Below, piece by piece: positions 56,692 through 60,171 of a DNA stretch of 64,000 nt. The translations under genes were made by a program, and so were the position numbers. The notes under the pieces were generated by a model. It worked only from the letters and a program-made list of their open reading frames with translations, was not told the origin of the DNA and did no database searches. The stretch comes from Sacculina carcini. Lineage: Eukaryota; Arthropoda; Thecostraca; Sacculinidae. Position 1 is the first letter of the stretch, and every line of letters begins with the position of its first letter. Location: contig OU696571.1 of the NCBI GenBank assembly GCA_916048095.2, positions 6,132,001 through 6,196,000 on the forward strand, in the 5' to 3' direction.

Positions 56692-57003
56692 CTCTGTCTC
56701 CTCCTGGTAGGCGATACGACGCGGCGACTCGTGCAGCCGCACCGAGCGAATGTGTAGCTTCTGGATGTCGTCGACCAGGCCGATGGTGACGGCCGTGTCG
56801 CTGGCCAGTGCCAGACTGTCGCCGAACACGCCGCCGGTGCGCAGCCGACACATGTGCGACACGTGGCGCACGTTGACGTTGGCAAACACCAGCTTATGGT
56901 TGGACGAGTAGACAACGGTCGGCCGGTCGCTGCAGGCGAACACGGTGACGGCGCCGCGCGACCGAAACCGCCGCAGCACGGTCGGCTGCGTGCCCAGCGC
57001 GAC
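14423..57003 (-). CDS. DDB1: DDB1 (DNA damage-binding protein 1), C-terminal half, nine exons
   Basis: DDB1 is the WD-propeller adaptor that links CUL4-RBX1 to DCAF substrate receptors and works in nucleotide-excision repair and protein turnover. Exons on the minus strand, 5' to 3': 56692-57003, about 54225-54536, 53632-53811, 40756-40881, 40351-40521, 39297-39406, 16028-16200, 15420-15646 and 14423-14506. Phases agree across all junctions except the uncertain end of exon 2. The peptide follows animal DDB1 closely, for example [61 protein letters not shown] and the terminal VEELTRIH. Exons are GC-rich in an AT-rich setting. About 564 codons are present; the N-terminal half is not in the window. 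Confidence 0.95.
14507..15419 (-). other. DDB1 last intron, GC-AG type
   Basis: The donor reads CAG|GCGAGT at 15419 and the acceptor GTGCAG at 14507. Only this GC donor keeps the exon phases. The nearby GT (CAGGCGA|GTACAG) would shift the terminal VEELTRIH out of frame. The intron is AT-rich with no transposon recognised. Confidence 0.75.
15420..15646 (-). CDS. DDB1: DDB1 penultimate exon (C-terminal helical domain)
   Basis: It covers 227 nt in entry phase 1. The peptide contains [15 protein letters not shown] and [17 protein letters not shown], matching VGKIEHSFWRSFHTE and EPATGFIDGDLIESFLD of vertebrate DDB1. It is very GC-rich. Confidence 0.95.
15647..16027 (-). other. DDB1 intron, GT-rich on the transcript strand
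   Basis: A 381-bp intron with GTCAGC donor and ATATCAG acceptor. Much of it is (TG)n-like on the transcript strand, next to both exons. Confidence 0.7.
16028..16200 (-). CDS. DDB1: DDB1 exon (end of propeller C)
   Basis: It covers 173 nt. A serine codon is completed across the junction with the upstream exon (AG + C), giving SAATTDEER as in vertebrate DDB1. The peptide continues [20 protein letters not shown] and [13 protein letters not shown]. Its donor is CG|GTCAGC. Confidence 0.95.
16203..16370. repeat. CA/TA-rich microsatellite tract next to a DDB1 exon
   Basis: Imperfect ACAC and TATA runs. On the transcript strand these are GT- and TA-rich and lie just upstream of the 3' splice site. 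Confidence 0.7.
16480..17487 (-). mobile_element. Penelope-like element, 5'-truncated (copy 1)
   Basis: On the minus strand the end of a Penelope-type reverse transcriptase ([20 protein letters not shown], then [15 protein letters not shown]) is followed by a GIY-YIG-type endonuclease domain. That domain has [20 protein letters not shown], then [15 protein letters not shown] and the His/Asp region [13 protein letters not shown]. Part of it (16659-17249) is one 196-codon open frame, but stops separate it from the RT end. The copy ends near 16480 with a GAAAGGTGC hairpin region. It is cut at about 17487, where satellite sequence begins. Confidence 0.8.
16520..16547 (-). ncRNA. Hammerhead-like hairpin in the Penelope-like element
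   Basis: The transcript-sense strand reads CTGAAGA, then T, then a 5-bp stem GACAT/ATGTC with a short loop, then GAAA. This resembles the CUGANGA-stem II-GAAA core of hammerhead ribozymes, which are known in Penelope-like elements. The extra T before the stem departs from the minimal consensus, and no cleavage-site strand was identified. The same arrangement with a different stem occurs in copy 2. Confidence 0.4.
17488..18056. repeat. Module A, copy 1 (dispersed repeat with a hAT-like end)
   Basis: About 570 bp that matches 32468-33022 in the same orientation. It starts with TATTATCCCTCAACC and a CTGCCCGTCGTGTGG-type motif. It includes CAGGGGTCCCAAAAACGCGG at about 17891, which looks like a hAT terminal inverted repeat; no partner end was found. 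No coding potential. Confidence 0.75.
18057..19300. repeat. AT-rich satellite-like array with a GC-rich box
   Basis: Units of about 150-250 bp each carry a CCCGCCCGTCGTGCGG-type box followed by AACAATTCAT in an otherwise AT-rich sequence. Boxes lie near 18113, 18294, 18685, 18870, 19015 (degenerate) and 19252. The same box spaces the array at 31709-32520. No ORF of note. Confidence 0.7.
19301..21200. repeat. Module B, copy 1 (tandem units of about 340-400 bp)
   Basis: A tandem series in which TTCCTGTGTAATCGCAAGTG and TTTACACCGCCGTAACTTCC recur at about 19430, 19770-19840 and 20175, with more diverged units to 21090. It ends with TGTTAGCGGGTACGCCAAGT and a GGACCAAGGATGGT block before CA and TA repeats. 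It matches 29765-31640 in the same orientation. Function unknown, no coding sequence. Confidence 0.75.
21150..21272. repeat. (CA)n and (TA)n microsatellites
   Basis: A short (AC)n run is followed by AGAGGATCTCTTTTATATAT and a (TA) run of about 60 bp. The AGAGGAT(A/C)TCTTTTATATA block recurs at about 31676 and 33030, marking the end of module B-type repeats. Confidence 0.85.
21619..21660. repeat. (AC)n microsatellite
   Basis: About 42 bp of uninterrupted AC dinucleotides. Confidence 0.9.
21690..22030 (-). pseudogene. CR1/L2-type LINE, C-terminal ORF2 fragment
   Basis: The minus-strand frame contains [20 protein letters not shown] and ends TYLFSK. This is the L2/CR1 'APRLWNSLP..IR..SS..FK..LK' tail, and it parallels [19 protein letters not shown] in the plus-strand LINE at 36620-36680. 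The fragment is short and old. Confidence 0.6.
22031..22439. other. No recognisable gene
   Basis: About 400 bp of AT-rich sequence. A short open stretch contains [18 protein letters not shown] but matches nothing I recognise. Confidence 0.4.
22440..23700. repeat. Degenerate (TTAGG)n / A-rich simple-repeat tract
   Basis: About 1.25 kb of GTTAGGTTAGGT and GTTGGGTTGGGT runs alternating with A-rich and ATAGAATAAAGAAT segments. A longer unit (AGTTGGGCATAGAATAAAG followed by AATATAATAAGAAAGG) repeats several times at 22465-22660. The longest pure TTAGG run, at about 23057-23087, has six units. TTAGG is the arthropod telomere unit, but here it is interstitial and degenerate. Confidence 0.85.
23801..23959 (+). 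repeat. 5' terminal repeat (LTR part)
   Basis: A 159-bp match to 28575-28733. The true LTR may extend further on the right copy, where sequence back to about 28390 precedes it. The left side abuts other sequence, so the left LTR may be incomplete. Confidence 0.75.
24037..24807 (+). pseudogene. Gag region of the LTR element
   Basis: An open region from the ATG at 24037 encodes a gag-like protein of about 256 residues ([19 protein letters not shown]). A capsid-like helical part with [16 protein letters not shown] precedes a single zinc knuckle [14 protein letters not shown] near the end. It belongs to a broken LTR element. Confidence 0.75.
24830..28348 (+). pseudogene. Pol region (protease, RT, RNase H, integrase) of the LTR element
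   Basis: Parts seen in order: a protease-like segment (24830-25140), then RT with [28 protein letters not shown] and HMDDIIV. The thumb region [20 protein letters not shown] follows. RNase H ([15 protein letters not shown]) and integrase ([32 protein letters not shown]) complete it. The region lies in several frames and is interrupted by a solo LTR, so it is a fossil. Confidence 0.75.
26480..27172 (-). repeat. Solo LTR with 5-bp target duplication, inside the LTR element
   Basis: A 693-bp LTR in reverse orientation, same family as 5487-6148, with a conserved TATATAAA promoter box. CTGGT is duplicated on both sides (26475-26479 and 27173-27177). The RNase H/integrase coding sense of the host element continues on either side, so the insertion is clean and younger than that element. 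Confidence 0.88.
28575..28733 (+). repeat. 3' terminal repeat (LTR part)
   Basis: Partner of 23801-23959. It is preceded by a GT-rich run (28540-28585). Confidence 0.75.
28734..28860. other. Short linker with TTTGAT repeats
   Basis: A palindromic ATCAAATATTTGAT and repeated TTTGAT units separate the LTR end from the next gag fragment. No gene seen. Confidence 0.4.
28861..29710 (+). pseudogene. Gag-protease fragment of another LTR retrotransposon
   Basis: The translated stretch contains [38 protein letters not shown] and [14 protein letters not shown], the pattern of Ty3/gypsy gag capsid C-terminal regions. A protease-like [17 protein letters not shown] region follows. No LTRs are recognised. 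It ends where satellite sequence begins near 29715. A broken fossil. Confidence 0.55.
29738..31705. repeat. Module B, copy 2 (tandem units of about 340-400 bp)
   Basis: It begins with the CCCGCCCGTCGTGCGG box and then follows 19260-21200 closely in the same orientation, including the run CACACCATCCATGCTTGGAG. CGCAAGTG/CCGCCGTAACTT units recur at about 29930, 30330 and 30680, with diverged units after. It ends in a GGACCAAGGAGGGT block, (CA)n and TTTTATATATA. Confidence 0.75.
31709..32467. repeat. Tandem satellite of about 185-220 bp units with the GC-rich box
   Basis: Boxes at about 31712, 31899, 32115 and 32319 give spacings of 183-218 bp. Units 2 and 3 also share a TTGTCTATAGTTGCTGCCCG block. 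The sequence between boxes is strongly AT-rich. No coding potential. Confidence 0.75.
32468..33022. repeat. Module A, copy 2
   Basis: About 555 bp matching 17488-18056 in the same orientation, including the hAT-end-like CAGGGGGTCCCAAACACGCG. Here it precedes a Penelope-like copy, whereas module A copy 1 follows one. Confidence 0.75.
33194..33219 (-). ncRNA. Hammerhead-like hairpin in Penelope-like copy 2
   Basis: Transcript sense reads CTGACGA, then T, then stem GGCTA/TAGCC with a 4-nt loop, then GAAA. The stem sequence differs from copy 1 (GACAT/ATGTC) but pairing is kept in all five positions, which suggests the hairpin matters. The same extra T is present before the stem. Confidence 0.45.
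33272..33345. repeat. 15-bp minisatellite (ACCAGTACAGGATAA)
   Basis: Near-perfect copies of CAGTACAGGATAAAC in tandem, about five units, near the 3' end of the Penelope-like copy. Confidence 0.85.
34015..34390 (+). pseudogene. LINE ORF1 remnant with PHD-type zinc finger
   Basis: From the ATG at 34015 the frame encodes a cysteine/histidine cluster: [18 protein letters not shown], then FHPSCTC and [12 protein letters not shown]. The spacing fits a PHD finger (C4HC3). PHD domains are known in ORF1 of CR1-group LINEs. A short coiled-coil-like part ([16 protein letters not shown]) follows, then homology is lost. Confidence 0.65.
34435..34675 (+). pseudogene. LINE endonuclease C-terminal remnant
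   Basis: The reading contains [11 protein letters not shown] (the GDFN motif of APE endonucleases), then [17 protein letters not shown] (SxLDL) and ISNHSLI, where SDH is expected. It is the end of the endonuclease domain of the CR1/L2-type LINE. Confidence 0.65.
35340..36741 (+). pseudogene. LINE reverse transcriptase remnant
   Basis: RT motifs in order are [50 protein letters not shown] and [30 protein letters not shown] box follows near 35920 in another frame. From 36194 to 36741 a 182-codon frame covers the C-terminal part ([19 protein letters not shown] and [19 protein letters not shown]). Frameshifts and stops break the ORF, so the copy is inactive. Confidence 0.8.
37160..37635. other. 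No recognisable gene
   Basis: Intron sequence of DDB1 (transcribed strand is minus), AT- and GT-rich, with nothing identified. Confidence 0.4.
37636..38440 (+). pseudogene. pogo/Tigger-type DNA transposase pseudogene
   Basis: Frames on the plus strand match TIGD/Tigger transposases. A CENP-B-like DNA-binding part gives [20 protein letters not shown] and REKAKxFANQL, then [15 protein letters not shown]. The DDE region gives [20 protein letters not shown], where NADETGLF is usual, and [12 protein letters not shown] followed by [18 protein letters not shown] in another frame. The C-terminal third, with the last catalytic Asp, is absent. Several frameshifts and stops. No terminal inverted repeats found. 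Confidence 0.75.
38471..38543 (+). tRNA. tRNA-Val(UAC)-like sequence, probably a pseudogene or SINE head
   Basis: A 73-nt cloverleaf can be drawn. The anticodon stem is CCCGC/GCGGG around loop CTTACAA, giving anticodon TAC. The D-arm region has TGTAGTGGTTAGCAC, and GGTTCGAATCC is a perfect B box. Two T-stem pairs and the first two acceptor pairs do not form, so it is probably not a working tRNA. It lies inside a DDB1 intron right after the Tigger pseudogene. Confidence 0.55.
38544..39296. other. DDB1 intron, no gene recognised
   Basis: No coding or element signature seen. The last ~80 bp before the exon contain the DDB1 donor CAG|GTCAGT on the minus strand. Confidence 0.4.
39297..39406 (-). 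CDS. DDB1: DDB1 exon (propeller C)
   Basis: A 110-nt exon encoding [19 protein letters not shown] and [16 protein letters not shown]. Vertebrate DDB1 has [18 protein letters not shown] and [16 protein letters not shown]. It ends in phase 2 (AG), completed as a serine by the next exon 23 kb away. Confidence 0.95.
39407..40350 (-). other. DDB1 intron, no gene recognised
   Basis: A 944-bp intron with GTGCGC donor and GTTAG acceptor. No element identified. Confidence 0.5.
40351..40521 (-). CDS. DDB1: DDB1 exon (propeller C)
   Basis: A 171-nt, 57-codon exon in phase 0. The peptide has [39 protein letters not shown] and MEGTFEE, against [20 protein letters not shown] in vertebrates. Acceptor GGCAG, donor GAG|GTGCGC. 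Confidence 0.95.
40756..40881 (-). CDS. DDB1: DDB1 exon (propeller C)
   Basis: A 126-nt, 42-codon exon encoding [15 protein letters not shown] and [20 protein letters not shown]. It follows PEEAEPKQ of the previous exon exactly as in vertebrate DDB1. Acceptor CACCCAG, donor ACG|GTGTGC. Confidence 0.95.
40882..41420 (-). other. Start of the 12.7-kb DDB1 intron side, CA-rich
   Basis: Sequence next to the 3' splice site holds several ACAC-rich runs (41050-41210), GT-rich on the transcript strand. No gene seen. Confidence 0.5.
41753..42250 (-). pseudogene. hAT transposase C-terminal fragment
   Basis: The frame encodes [40 protein letters not shown] and [20 protein letters not shown]. This is the ZBED5/SCAND3-like hAT C-terminal dimerisation region. 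The N-terminal residues are translated from a short local tandem repeat (TTTTCTCCTGACC units, 42174-42252). Zinc-finger and catalytic N-terminal parts are absent. Confidence 0.8.
42174..42252. repeat. Imperfect tandem repeat of CTCCTGACC
   Basis: Five or so copies of TCTCCTGACC separated by CATTTGATCTTT- or GTCTT-type spacers, inside the deleted hAT element. Confidence 0.7.
43915..44075 (-). pseudogene. piggyBac transposase C-terminal cysteine-rich domain
   Basis: The minus strand encodes [20 protein letters not shown] followed by [13 protein letters not shown] and a stop. The C..C..C..C/H order matches the C-terminal zinc-binding domain of piggyBac and PGBD proteins, which binds transposon ends. 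Confidence 0.6.
44090..44265 (-). pseudogene. piggyBac transposase fragment (helical part before the zinc domain)
   Basis: The frame reads [20 protein letters not shown] then [17 protein letters not shown], matching the 'NAWLLY....LSLLDFR.EVA..L' segment of PGBD proteins. It is followed by a stop before the zinc domain. Its upstream neighbour is uncertain sequence (44267-44619). Confidence 0.65.
44267..44619. other. Unassigned segment inside the piggyBac remnant
   Basis: About 350 bp that does not fit the transposase. The minus strand has an AATAAAG, so a further insertion is possible. No family recognised. Confidence 0.35.
44620..46000 (-). mobile_element. Internally deleted copy of the 2A-type LINE
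   Basis: Both ends match the LINE at 48540-52620: the (ATT)n 3' end at 44620-44645, the AATAAATATGATT-type tandem repeats in the 3' UTR, and the endonuclease end plus first RT linker. At about 45681 a jump joins the C-terminal coding part directly to the sequence after the endonuclease, removing about 1.55 kb including the whole RT core. It is also 5'-truncated near 45990. Confidence 0.85.
46340..46980 (-). pseudogene. piggyBac transposase N-terminal and core fragment
   Basis: Minus-strand frames give [20 protein letters not shown] then QFIRGK, in another frame [20 protein letters not shown], and later [19 protein letters not shown] and [20 protein letters not shown]. They match the piggyBac core ([34 protein letters not shown], then VKWNDN..V.LATN). 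Frameshifts and stops are frequent. The catalytic Asp positions cannot all be confirmed. Confidence 0.7.
47256..47263. repeat. 8-bp target duplication of the second hAT element (GTTAGGGA)
   Basis: It precedes TAGAGATGCG at 47264 and recurs at 53108-53115 after the other end of the element. Confidence 0.85.
48890..49200. repeat. Tandem repeat of about 36 bp in the LINE 3' UTR
   Basis: Units of the form AATAAATATGATTCAATAAA plus (C/A)AACAACAAC repeat about eight times. The deleted copy has fewer units at 45015-45150, so the number varies between copies. Open frames in this tract are a repeat artefact. Confidence 0.85.
49364..52393 (-). CDS. LINE ORF: 2A-like leader, endonuclease and reverse transcriptase
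   Basis: A 1009-codon open frame. Residues 1-65 are very hydrophobic and cysteine-rich. Residues 69-76 are DVEMNPGP, the core of 2A ribosome-skipping peptides. The endonuclease (about 84-310) shows [43 protein letters not shown] and [10 protein letters not shown]. The RT shows [53 protein letters not shown] and YADDITLM. The C-terminal part ends [16 protein letters not shown]. It copies and inserts the element by target-primed reverse transcription. The ATG at 52393 is simply the first in frame; the hydrophobic leader may be non-coding. Confidence 0.9.
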   Translation of the reverse strand: MCICVYVCFVLCVLYACFFVVKFRMHVLCVVFLCSQASCIMCLFVCLLCVVCVPSHTVDLSFLLMMCGDVEMNPGPARPQKRFSNILFANIRGLYKNIRDLTSASRSKDIVICAETLVSDYRDQSELLMPGFSKPLLIKRDSKNRRRGLAVYVRKGFSATRITAHDCTCHEFMLLRVNTALMNFYIFGAYRNPDSNDSIYECLLSAMSTIQEKDTKSAFVFVGDMNAHHREWLLSTSPTDAHGSAAYDFCNISGCSQMVSGPTHQAGNCLDLVMTDVSDIVSVNVEAPIGSSDHSSLSVKLTLRQKVSPYTISRLVHMKNNVDWVKVNDELKAIKVSNLQQKKCPIDALNKYITDVISRRVPTEKLRFRSDDKAWFTNECRSARESKQEAYHKWLQSRSADSWNVYTEARRHAEHVYSEAETRHSKKLAEKLTSANDAHKWWSTLKSSVFGHDLSVPPLFSANGELKINPTEKAELLMDYFNTKQCQGSIPSDDSSVLAPKIKGIAFRSKEVANLMKDLDAHGGTDPLNMFPLFFKNTADTLAPKLSALFRRLMKTGSFPSCWRVANITPIPKGTNSADVANYRPISITPILSKIFEHLISSRLSKYLESNNLLSENQFAYRKKLSTTDALLTITHEIQQVLDKGSEAWIVQLDFSAAFDRVSHQGLLQKLRKIGVGGRLLSVLHQFLSNRVQRVAIDGAYSGWHSIASGVPQGSVLGPILFNIYTADLYTTTRNPVYGYADDITLMAVFSSPSDRPQVRQTVNDDLSSVLKWCERWNMMLNTSKSKWLLVSRSRTVQPPHGAIPINDAQLNVCDELKILGVHVDSKLTFESHIRKLVCSASRKLGIIRKAYRMFGSSTISKSCFRCFILPILEYCAPVWSSAADCHLNLINRVVRTCKFLCGDLVLGDLCHRRKVSSVCMLYKIKLNDHHPMSKSIPDDFVAARSTRFTSKHHSQCMAPIRCRTKQFQRCFLPATVSSWNTLKEEAFSQNNLNKFKAKVNEMLLKERN
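52166..52189 (-). other. 2A-like ribosome-skipping motif DVEMNPGP
   Basis: An exact match to the D-x-E-x-NPGP consensus, where the ribosome skips the bond between Gly and Pro. Such motifs are known at the start of some non-LTR retrotransposon ORFs, including sea-urchin CR1-like and trypanosome L1Tc elements. Here it would release the endonuclease-RT protein starting with the final Pro. Confidence 0.85.
53296..53490. repeat. (TA)n and (CA)n microsatellites
   Basis: A (TA) run of about 65 bp is flanked by ACAC-rich sequence, GT-rich on the DDB1 transcript strand, close to the DDB1 exon at 53632. Confidence 0.9.
53632..53811 (-). CDS. DDB1: DDB1 exon (propeller C)
   Basis: A 180-nt, 60-codon exon encoding [38 protein letters not shown] and [16 protein letters not shown]. 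Vertebrate DDB1 has [18 protein letters not shown]. Donor CAG|GTGAGT is a strong consensus; acceptor is AATAG. Confidence 0.95.
54225..54536 (-). CDS. DDB1: DDB1 exon with enlarged Ser/Gly/Ala/Gln-rich loop
   Basis: It starts with [12 protein letters not shown] after the acceptor AATGTCAG, matching CFGVLSSRIEVQ. The following [18 protein letters not shown] and [17 protein letters not shown] stretch replaces the shorter, disordered serine-rich loop of vertebrate DDB1. The 3' end is uncertain. The conserved FGEE before VEVHN is not seen, and the phase-0 donor used here (CTA|GTACTG at 54224) is weak. A microexon in the next intron is possible. Confidence 0.7.
54588..54663 (+). repeat. tRNA-like sequence with pol III A and B boxes (SINE-like)
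   Basis: TAGCCTAGTGG at 54598-54608 fits the A box and GGTTCGGTTCC at 54642-54652 fits the B box with one mismatch. The ends AACCCCC/CTGGGTT pair partly. The anticodon arm is poor, so a SINE head or tRNA pseudogene is more likely than a tRNA gene. Confidence 0.45.
54664..55610. other. DDB1 intron, no gene recognised
   Basis: AT-rich sequence with no coding or element signature identified. Confidence 0.4.
55619..56144. mobile_element. hAT MITE with perfect 8-bp target duplication
   Basis: A 526-bp non-autonomous element with inverted ends CAGAGGTTCCCAAACT and AGTTTGGGAACCTCTG. CCTTATAG is duplicated at 55611-55618 and 56145-56152. The AGGACCCCC subterminal motif also appears on both sides. 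No coding capacity. Confidence 0.93.
56145..56620. other. DDB1 intron, no gene recognised
   Basis: Nothing identified apart from the target duplication at its start. A (CA)n tract begins at about 56620. Confidence 0.4.
56621..56690. repeat. (CA)n microsatellite at a DDB1 donor site
   Basis: On the transcript strand this is a (GT)n tract that starts within a few bases of the 5' splice site GAG|GTATGTGTGTG. Confidence 0.9.
56692..57003 (-). CDS. DDB1: DDB1 exon (end of propeller B, start of propeller C)
   Basis: A 312-nt, 104-codon exon in phase 0 encoding [53 protein letters not shown] and [20 protein letters not shown]. It follows vertebrate DDB1 with few changes. Acceptor TTTGCAG; the preceding intron begins (on the transcript strand, ends) in a (GT)n run. 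It is the most upstream DDB1 exon I can recognise. Confidence 0.95.
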
Positions 57004-57012
57004 CTGCAAACC

Positions 57013-57013
<1 letters not shown>

Positions 57014-57044
<31 letters not shown>
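57014..57044. repeat. (CA)n microsatellite upstream of a DDB1 acceptor
   Basis: A (TG)n tract on the transcript strand about 10 bp before the AG of the exon at 57003. Confidence 0.85.
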
Positions 57045-57046
<2 letters not shown>

Positions 57047-57389
57047 CTTGTGGTAGCAGTGGTAACGATCGGTCGTGTCGAGTGGTGTCCGGTGACCTTG
57101 AACCTGTGCGTGTGTGAATTGTGAATATGCGAATTCATGGGCATGTAAAGAGCGGTGCTGGTGACAACTGCAAAGTGGTGATTTGTTTGTTGGAGTAGTT
57201 TCCAGTGATGAACCCGAGTATCTAAAACAGGGGCAAGATGACCTGTCTTAACTAAAGGCATAATATCAGACAAGGAAACTAGGCTAAACCAAAATAAAGG
57301 GGAGGTGTGTGAGCTGAGTGTAGAGAAGAATGTCATCAAAATTGACGAGATGAGAGGCGAGATAGGACAATTGGGACAAGATCGAGTCT

Positions 57390-59800
57390 TTGAAAACAAT
57401 CAAGGTCGAACTGGACAAGGTTCGCGAAAACAACAATGAAATCGTTGAGAATAAAATACTGAAAGAGCAAATGGTTCAACTGCTCAACGAGAATCGGGAG
57501 CTGAAACAGATACTCAGGGACACAGAGGAGCATGAAAAAACACTCGGAAGATCTGCAAAACATTATGACGGCTCAAGTAGAATGGGCGAAAACGCAAAAA
57601 CAGAAAATCGAGGATTTCAAACATTTTATGAAAGAGCAGCAAGAGAACAAAAAGCAGAGATGGAACAAGCATTCGTTCAAGCATTGAACAAGAAGAATAA
57701 GATGGTCAAGTACATGGTTGAAAGAGAGAAAAAGGAGAGAGGAAAATTGAAGGGACTTTTCGATGACCCATATGTAGAGGGGAATGGACTGGATAAGAAG
57801 ATTGAAGATATGCACCAAATTGGCATGTACGAGGCTGGTAAATCAAGACCAATGAAAATAAAATGCAGCTCAAGGTCAGTAGCTGATGAAGTACTGAGGG
57901 TCACATGGAGACTCAATGAAAAAACGGAGTACAAGAATGTGTTGGTGTAACCGGATATGAACAAAGAGAGAGAAACTGAGAGTGACCATCAAACAAATGA
58001 AGGAAAAAACGAAGAGAGATCGGAGGTCGAGAAGTTCAGGTGGAGAGTGCTGGACGGGAGACTGAGGAAGAGGTACCTCAAATAGACGGTATCACTAAAC
58101 GAAGGGATAAAATACAAGAGTGCAACACAGAAAAGATTGAAAATAATGTACACAAATATAGATAGTCTACTTTCCAGTAACAACTACTTGACAAGAAAAA
58201 ACCCTGATGTGTTAGCTATAGTGTAAACCAAACTTAACAAGCACATATATGTTGAAGGAATCATTGACAATATATACAACATATACAGGAGACACAGGAA
58301 CGGGAGACAAGGAGTAACAGTGCTGTCTCAAAGTAACATCAATACACAAGTGGTGTACAAAGGAGAACATGCATAAATATCAGCTATCAGATTGGACTTA
58401 GCGAACAGAAAAAAACATGTTGTGGAAGTATATGCCCCCCCCCCCCAGAAGCAGTGCTTGGAAACTTGAATAGTACGAACAAATGCTCGACTACACCCTA
58501 GTGGAACTTGGAGAAGGGATGTAGAGGTATACTTATTCCACTGTGATGGGATATCATAATTACAAAGGCGTAAACTGGGAGGATTGGTCATAAACCACAT
58601 CAGCAACTTCTTGGGGAACAACCCTGATAAATTTGATGATGAGAAATTATATGAGTCAGTGGGTGAAAGAAAGTACAAGCTCTCGAGGGAATGACGCACT
58701 ATCAAGGTTGGATTTGGTGTTCACAGGGCAATCTGAAGAGAACGAAGCACTGAACTACGATAGTCCAATAGGAAAAAGTGATCATGTGGTAATTGAACTG
58801 GACACCGCCGGCTCCAAGCATAGAGGTTGACTTTGACTATCAAGGTACTAAGCTGAACTATGATAGAGCAGACATACAGCGACTCAGATAATTCTTAGGG
58901 AGAACCGACTGGACTTCACTCACGGAAATATATAATAAATGCATAGCAGAATACCTCCCTGCAATGAAGAATAGAATAAGATATAGAAAGCCGTCCTTCA
59001 ATGGAGCAAGGCAAGAAAAGGCAAGAAAAGAGAAAGAGAAAGTGTGGAATAAAAATACATAAAAAGGTGCTAGAAATGACCCACTCAACTACAGACCCAT
59101 ATCCCTGATCAGTGTCTTACGCAAAGTAAATGAAAAAAAAAAACCATCAATGGGTTCGGTACCTGGAATATTTTAACAAGTGCTCAATATGGCTTCAGAG
59201 CGTCAATATCGTGTGTCTAGCCTGTTGGGATATTACAGCAAAGCCATTGATGCGATTCAGGAGAGACAAGTGGGTTGACAACGTGTATCTAGATATGACG
59301 AAAGCACTCGATAAAGTACCGCACAACAGACTGTTATGGAAGCTGGAGCATCTTGGAGGTGTGAATGGAACATTACTCAACTGGATGAAGGACTATCTTA
59401 TTGGAAGGAGGATGAGCACAACAGTGAGAAGAGTTGAATCCTTGTGTAGACATGCCAGGACTGGAATACCGCAAGGTTCGGTCTTAGGCCCGATAATGTG
59501 TATCGTGTATATAAATATGGTAGATGATATCGAGAGCGACATCCATCTCTTCGCTGATGACACTAAAATTATGAAGGTGGTAAAGGACTAAAACGACTGT
59601 ATGACATTACAACAAGATGTGGACAGAGTGAAGCAGTTGGTAGAGAAATGGCAGATGGAGTTCAACGAAAAAAAATGTCACGTGATGAAATTTGGTGCAA
59701 GTAACTTCAGACCTTCCACGGGTTACAGGCTGGGAAACAATTATTTGCAAGAAGTTCCAATAAAAATAAATCTAGGAATTATTGTTGAAATCATTATCCT
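57390..59800 (+). mobile_element. Decayed CR1-group LINE
   Basis: Plus-strand pieces of a LINE in order: an ORF1-like coiled-coil protein part (57390-57950, 186 codons, KEQMVQLLNENRELKQILRD), an endonuclease end (RLDLVFTGQSEENEALNYDS, then GKSDHVVIELD, about 58700-58800), and the RT. RT motifs are NYRPISLISVLRKV (59086), VYLDMTKALDKVPHNRLLWK (59285), [20 protein letters not shown] (59464) and FADDTKIMKVV (59550). Many frameshifts and a deletion make it inactive. Confidence 0.75.
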
Positions 59801-59822
59801 CAAGGGCATATTAACCCATTAA
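59130..59822 (+). pseudogene. Reverse transcriptase core of the decayed LINE
   Basis: Two open stretches (59130-59591 and 59601-59822), separated by one stop, cover RT motifs from the palm to the region after FADD, including VEKWQMEFNEKKCHVMKFG, the usual 'W...FN..KC.VM..G' motif of CR1-group RTs. The fingers and C-terminal part are missing or scrambled. Confidence 0.7.
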
Positions 59823-59914
59823 CCGGTGACCATAACATTAATGAAGTTGGCTAATTGAAATTAGCCATTTAAAATATTTAGGTTCATTAAAGATGGTGAA
59901 ATACGAAGAACAAA

Positions 59915-60171
59915 TGTACTAAGTTATTGTTTTGGTCTGGATCTTTATTGACGAGAACACTATACAAAAACACATTAACACGATAACACATGAACACCTG
60001 CGACACAATACACACACCTCTCACTCGAACCGTAATAACGTCACTGCACTCAAGGCCACTGCTATGCACACACTGATTCATCACCCGTTCCCATGGCGAC
60101 GCCAACGCATGGAATGGACTGCGGGCGCCATCTCTTGGCAGGATTGGCTACTGCAGCTTAGCACTCGCACA
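59915..60171 (-). repeat. Probable 3' LTR of a Ty3/gypsy remnant
   Basis: On the minus strand it follows a GGGGGG purine tract, begins TGTGCGAG, has an AATAAA at 59944-59949 and ends AGTACA. No partner LTR is in the window, so the ends are inferred. Confidence 0.4.

Noticed and set aside
57390-57950. Host coiled-coil gene
   Set aside because: Position and strand immediately upstream of LINE endonuclease and RT remnants make a LINE ORF1 more likely.
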